From assembly GCA_021234155.1 (NCBI GenBank), contig JAJEKV010000041.1, positions 10,131,018-10,195,017 of the forward strand: a stretch of 64,000 nucleotides of DNA, read 5' to 3'. The notes below the pieces were generated by a model that saw nothing but the letters and a program-made list of their open reading frames with translations, had not been told where the DNA came from and searched no databases. The stretch is from Isoetes taiwanensis (Eukaryota; Streptophyta; Lycopodiopsida; Isoetales; Isoetaceae). The position numbers and the translations under genes were made by a program. How positions within the stretch are numbered: position 1 is the stretch's first letter; every line of letters begins with the position of its first letter. Positions 60,507 through 64,000 of this stretch are shown piece by piece.

Positions 60507-63120
60507 GGTAGAAGCATGAAAGGGTGGGCAAAAAAAGTGTCAGTATTTTACATTTACAAATTCAAAATGTAAGGAAATCCCTCCCCCCCAGAAATTATTA
60601 TTCTTGGAATGAATCATTAATAGGGCAAATAATTTTGAACTCTCCTCCAGCTCTCTGTTCAACCTCCCTCCCATCGAACCTCCATAACAAAAGCTTGACA
60701 TCCATATTGAACCTCCATAGCCAAGATCGGGGACCTCCATAGCCAAAAGCTTGCATTTTTGGAGAGCATCGGGGAAGAGACCATGGCCAAGCAGCTTGGA
60801 ACAAAGACATCTCCAAGGAAATCTCCTCGCTTCTGGACACAGCAAAGCCCATGCCAAGGTCTCCCACTAGAGCTGTCGCCCGAAAACTCAAGAGTGGGTC
60901 TTCTTGGATCGGGAGGTCTTCTTGCTTCCAGAGTTTGACAAAGGTAAGCATCGAGGCGACTTAGAGCAACAATTTTGATAGCATGTTTCGAGGCGAGTGC
61001 AAATAGTGCGGGATGTTTGGGGTTAAAGCCCTAGCATTAGGGGTTATCAAGAGTGGATTAAGCCTATTTGGATGGCGATTTTTTACGTGTATGAGCCGCG
61101 TTTTTGTAGGAAGGACATTGCAAATCATCACATTCCATTGTATTTTGTCAGAGCATATGCACTTCATTACAAAGGAGTAAGTATTGATTGGGATGAGGTG
61201 AAAGCAAGTGCAAGTCTTCATTCAAAAGGCTCTAAAAAAGAATCGACTGACGAGAATTAGCTTCTGATAAAGTCTTTCAATGTTAAAGCTATTAAATGTA
61301 TGCCTCGGGTAGAATTGGGGCAGCGGTTGGAAATGATGAAAAGGTGGAGGGAAAGAAAGAGCATTAGATTACGCCTCCATGCTTGATGAAATCTGAGACT
61401 TTAAAAGAAAAAGGAAAAGCGATGGAAATTATCTTTGTTGAAGCATGAGAGTGATAAGAGCTTCTTGACAAGACTTGTCGCGAGAATAAAAATGCAAAAA
61501 TATCTTGGCGGTTCAGCATTATGGCACATTTAAAAGCAAGCGGGGAAATAAGCCCGATGTGCAAATGGCTTTGGCATCAATTTAGAGGAGGAGAAATCAA
61601 GTTATATTGTCGACTTAGATGCTTAATGATTCCCATTGATTGTTTAAAGGCTGATTTGCAAGAATTAGAAGGCGCCATTGAAAAAATCAGCAAGGATTTG
61701 GAAGTTAATTCAAGCTGTGAGAATAGAATAAAGGAGATGACTAAGCATTTTGAAGATCGGACCGATAGGCTGCGGCCCGCTCCCATACTCGCGCGTGAGG
61801 CGGGCGCTTCATCCTCACATATTACCAATCGTCGCGGCCGGTTTGCAATGATTGCCTTGACTTCGACCATGGTAATATCTCCACTTTGTGGTCATACATA
61901 TTGTCTATTTTGTCTTGTATTCGAGTTTCAGCAGCGAATATATGTACATGATTGTTCATGGTCCAAGGACTGCTGACCTTTGCTAGGAATCCCTTCTAAA
62001 GGTACATCTATTTCTATTTTCATTACATAATTAGTTTGAGTGTACTTAGATGTAGTTAGTTTCCATCACGTTACATAAGCGTATTAGCATTTGATTTGGC
62101 GTGGTTTTGTCTTTCTTGTAAAGAGGAAATGTATTTGCTTCATTCTTTACATTTACATGTGCCATGAAGTGCTTTTATGGAATTCCTTCTGAGGGTGTAT
62201 TAATAGAGTGTATTGCATATGGTTGTACTTTGCATTTACATGTGATCGAAAATGCATATGAATTTAGTATTTGACTTTCCTTTACATTCAATGTTGAATG
62301 ATGTATTTGATAGGGTGTATTGATAAAATATTTTGTTCTTTACATTTTACATATGTTAAAATGCATTGAATTTAGTATTTGGTTTTCCTTTACATTAAAT
62401 TAGCTATGCACACTAATGTACTTCTATTTTGTCGTTACATTATCAGTGAAAAGTTTGCTGTAGTAAAACCTACTTGCATGTAATTAACATTTGTTACATT
62501 TTGATTTGCATCGATTGTTTTTCTTGATTTTGCTACTATCTACTCTATATCTCCCCTTGATTTGAATCAAGTGTTTACATTTCTTATTTGTTTATGATCC
62601 CAATTGTGTCAATCTGGATATGGGTAGTATCAAAAAAGCAAAAGTAAAGCTGCGGGTAAACTAAACAATTCATGTTTAGGTGCACTATGCTTAAGTTACG
62701 AATATAGCAAAATCTTATGTTGTAGGTGAAAAGAAGGATGTTGTTGGGAAAGGGTTGCATTTACCATTCTCGAGACATTCAATTCTTTGAACTGGCACAA
62801 AGATCTTTGCTATCGGCGTTGGAAGTCCATCCACATCTACATCACCTTTGAAATTGCAACAACTCATAAGCAATCGGTCTTGGGATTTGGAGATCGAGGG
62901 GGTACTTGGATAAAACTTGAAATTGTGGAAAGTAGGGTGATTACGTTACGATTATATTAAGATTGCATCTGTTGTAGTTAGAGTTCACTAATGTTCAATA
63001 TTTTTAGGCCGAGGTTGTTTTCCAAAAAGAGATCCCGGTTGTTGAAAGCCAGAACTATTATTATTGCAACAACAATTTGAAAGCCAGACGATAATTCTCT
63101 CTCCTTTTTCGGGGTTCTTT
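60507..63120. other. No recognisable gene
   Basis: Open frames at 61072-61260 and 61521-61976 (the latter with a coiled-coil-like LQELEGAIEKISKDLEVN) are suggestive but unrecognised. The part from 62000 to 62900 is AT-rich with repeated TTTACATT phrases. Confidence 0.4.
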
Positions 63121-63129
63121 TTTTTTTTT

Positions 63130-63568
63130 TTTATTTTGAAACTTACGTTGGCGTGTTTCTGAATAAAATTCTTGAAAAGATATTGGTGGCGACATTGAAA
63201 ACGATCCACGAGGCTGCCGTTGAAGTTCACGTTGAGGAAAAGTCTTGTTCTTTGGCAGGTACGTGTTTCTTTTTTTGTCTTGCTTTCAAAACATTAGAAT
63301 GAAGCACTTTCTTTACTTCAGAGACTTGTGACGATTCAATGGAGCTAGATGATGTTGAAGAAGCCTTGGAGATTGCAGCCAAGGCAACTACTAAATTTAT
63401 TGTCAAAGCTGATGCCAAAACAGCTGGAAAAAAGAGAGTGCAAACCAGAGCAGGGACATTCGCTGCAAAACGGTAATTGCTAGCTTATATTTACTTAGTT
63501 ATACTTCAGTAGCTTATTAGATTTTACTCGTTTTGCAGGTCTAAACCACTGGAAACAGAGATTGGAAG
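63130..63568 (+). CDS. Plausible multi-exon gene fragment, unrecognised
   Basis: Three blocks join in frame across short GT-AG introns. The first, ending 63258, has EAAVEVHVEEKSCSLA. The second, 63322-63472, has DDVEEALEIAAKATTKF and a basic GKKRVQTRAGTFAAKR. The third is a 30-nt exon (63539-63568) reading SKPLETEIGR, followed by another GT. The introns are 63259-63321 (63 bp) and 63473-63538 (66 bp). The start is unknown and the next exon was not found. It may be a host gene or a decayed one. Confidence 0.4.
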
Positions 63569-64000
63569 GTATCAATTTATGCTTTATTGTCATGGATCAA
63601 TTGTTAATATGACACTAACATCTTGGATCTGACAACAAAAATGATGACAAGGATAAACTTATGAGATAGGCACTCCTTTGGGTGGATCCTTAAGGATGGG
63701 AAAACATGCAGCTTCACCTCCGATGGTGCCCTATTTTACCTTATGTAAATTGAGCAAGGCCTGTGATGGTGCTCCAAAAATGGCAAGCCATTTTGCATTT
63801 CATACCTCTCTCGACAGTCTAGATAGACCCCGACCTTTCTAAGGTTTTATCCCGGAAAACCGCGAGGGTAAATGGGCGTTTTCCATATAGTTCTCAAAGT
63901 GGAAGGTCCCTTCCACGACATTACACCTCGTAATGTCTTGGTGACGGTCATTACTCCTTCCTTATGGTTAATACGACCTTGTATCAAGGGCCTCACTCTG
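63569..64000. other. No recognisable gene
   Basis: Possibly intron or repeat sequence; nothing could be assigned. Confidence 0.4.

Overview
This is nuclear DNA from a large, repeat-rich land-plant genome. The window holds plant-type LTR retrotransposons with tRNA-Met primer sites, a plant L1-type LINE, a Helitron, a plant receptor-like cytoplasmic kinase gene, and decayed intron-containing fragments of plant genes. One fragment is an exon of the axonemal protein SPAG6/PF16. That points, as an inference only, to a lineage that keeps swimming sperm (cycad, Ginkgo, fern, lycophyte or bryophyte) rather than a flowering plant or conifer.

Layout. 0-14 kb: two decayed copies of one chromodomain Ty3/gypsy family (called G1 here; partial copy at 1-2248, fuller copy at 9397-14133). 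Between them lie an ARK-kinesin pseudogene, a complete gag-only LTR element (TR-GAG type) with perfect target duplications, and the SPAG6-like exon. 14.1-20.3 kb: a long minus-strand L1-type LINE that landed at the polypurine tract of G1. 21.9-32.1 kb and 46.8-60.5 kb: two copies (A and B) of a second chromodomain family (G2), both coding on the minus strand. 32-39 kb: tRNA-like SINE heads, a complete 326-bp TRIM element, a decayed conserved gene of unknown function and a stray G1 LTR. 39.8-41.4 kb: the only clearly intact gene, a single-exon protein kinase. 43-46.6 kb: the possible 5' end of a small gene, a LINE fragment and a broken aldo-keto reductase. 54.8-59.8 kb: a non-autonomous Helitron with exact ends. 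60.5-64 kb: mostly featureless, with a plausible multi-exon gene fragment near 63.2-63.6 kb.

Main discovery. The G2 elements carry a reading frame upstream of gag whose C-terminus is an unmistakable histone H3 fold and whose first residues reproduce the H3 tail (Met-Ala-Arg-Thr-Lys, a stop where H3 has Gln, then Thr). About 275 charged residues separate the two. A second, unrecognised reading frame follows it. In copy B both frames have a TATA box about 105-115 nt before the ATG. Between them lie two roughly 62-67-nt imperfect hairpins, and this hairpin pair is present in both copies although its sequence has diverged. In both copies protease and reverse transcriptase are missing, while gag, RNase H, integrase and chromodomain remain. 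The element may therefore have been a non-autonomous chromovirus encoding its own H3-like chromatin protein. Both copies are now broken by stops, frameshifts and deletions.
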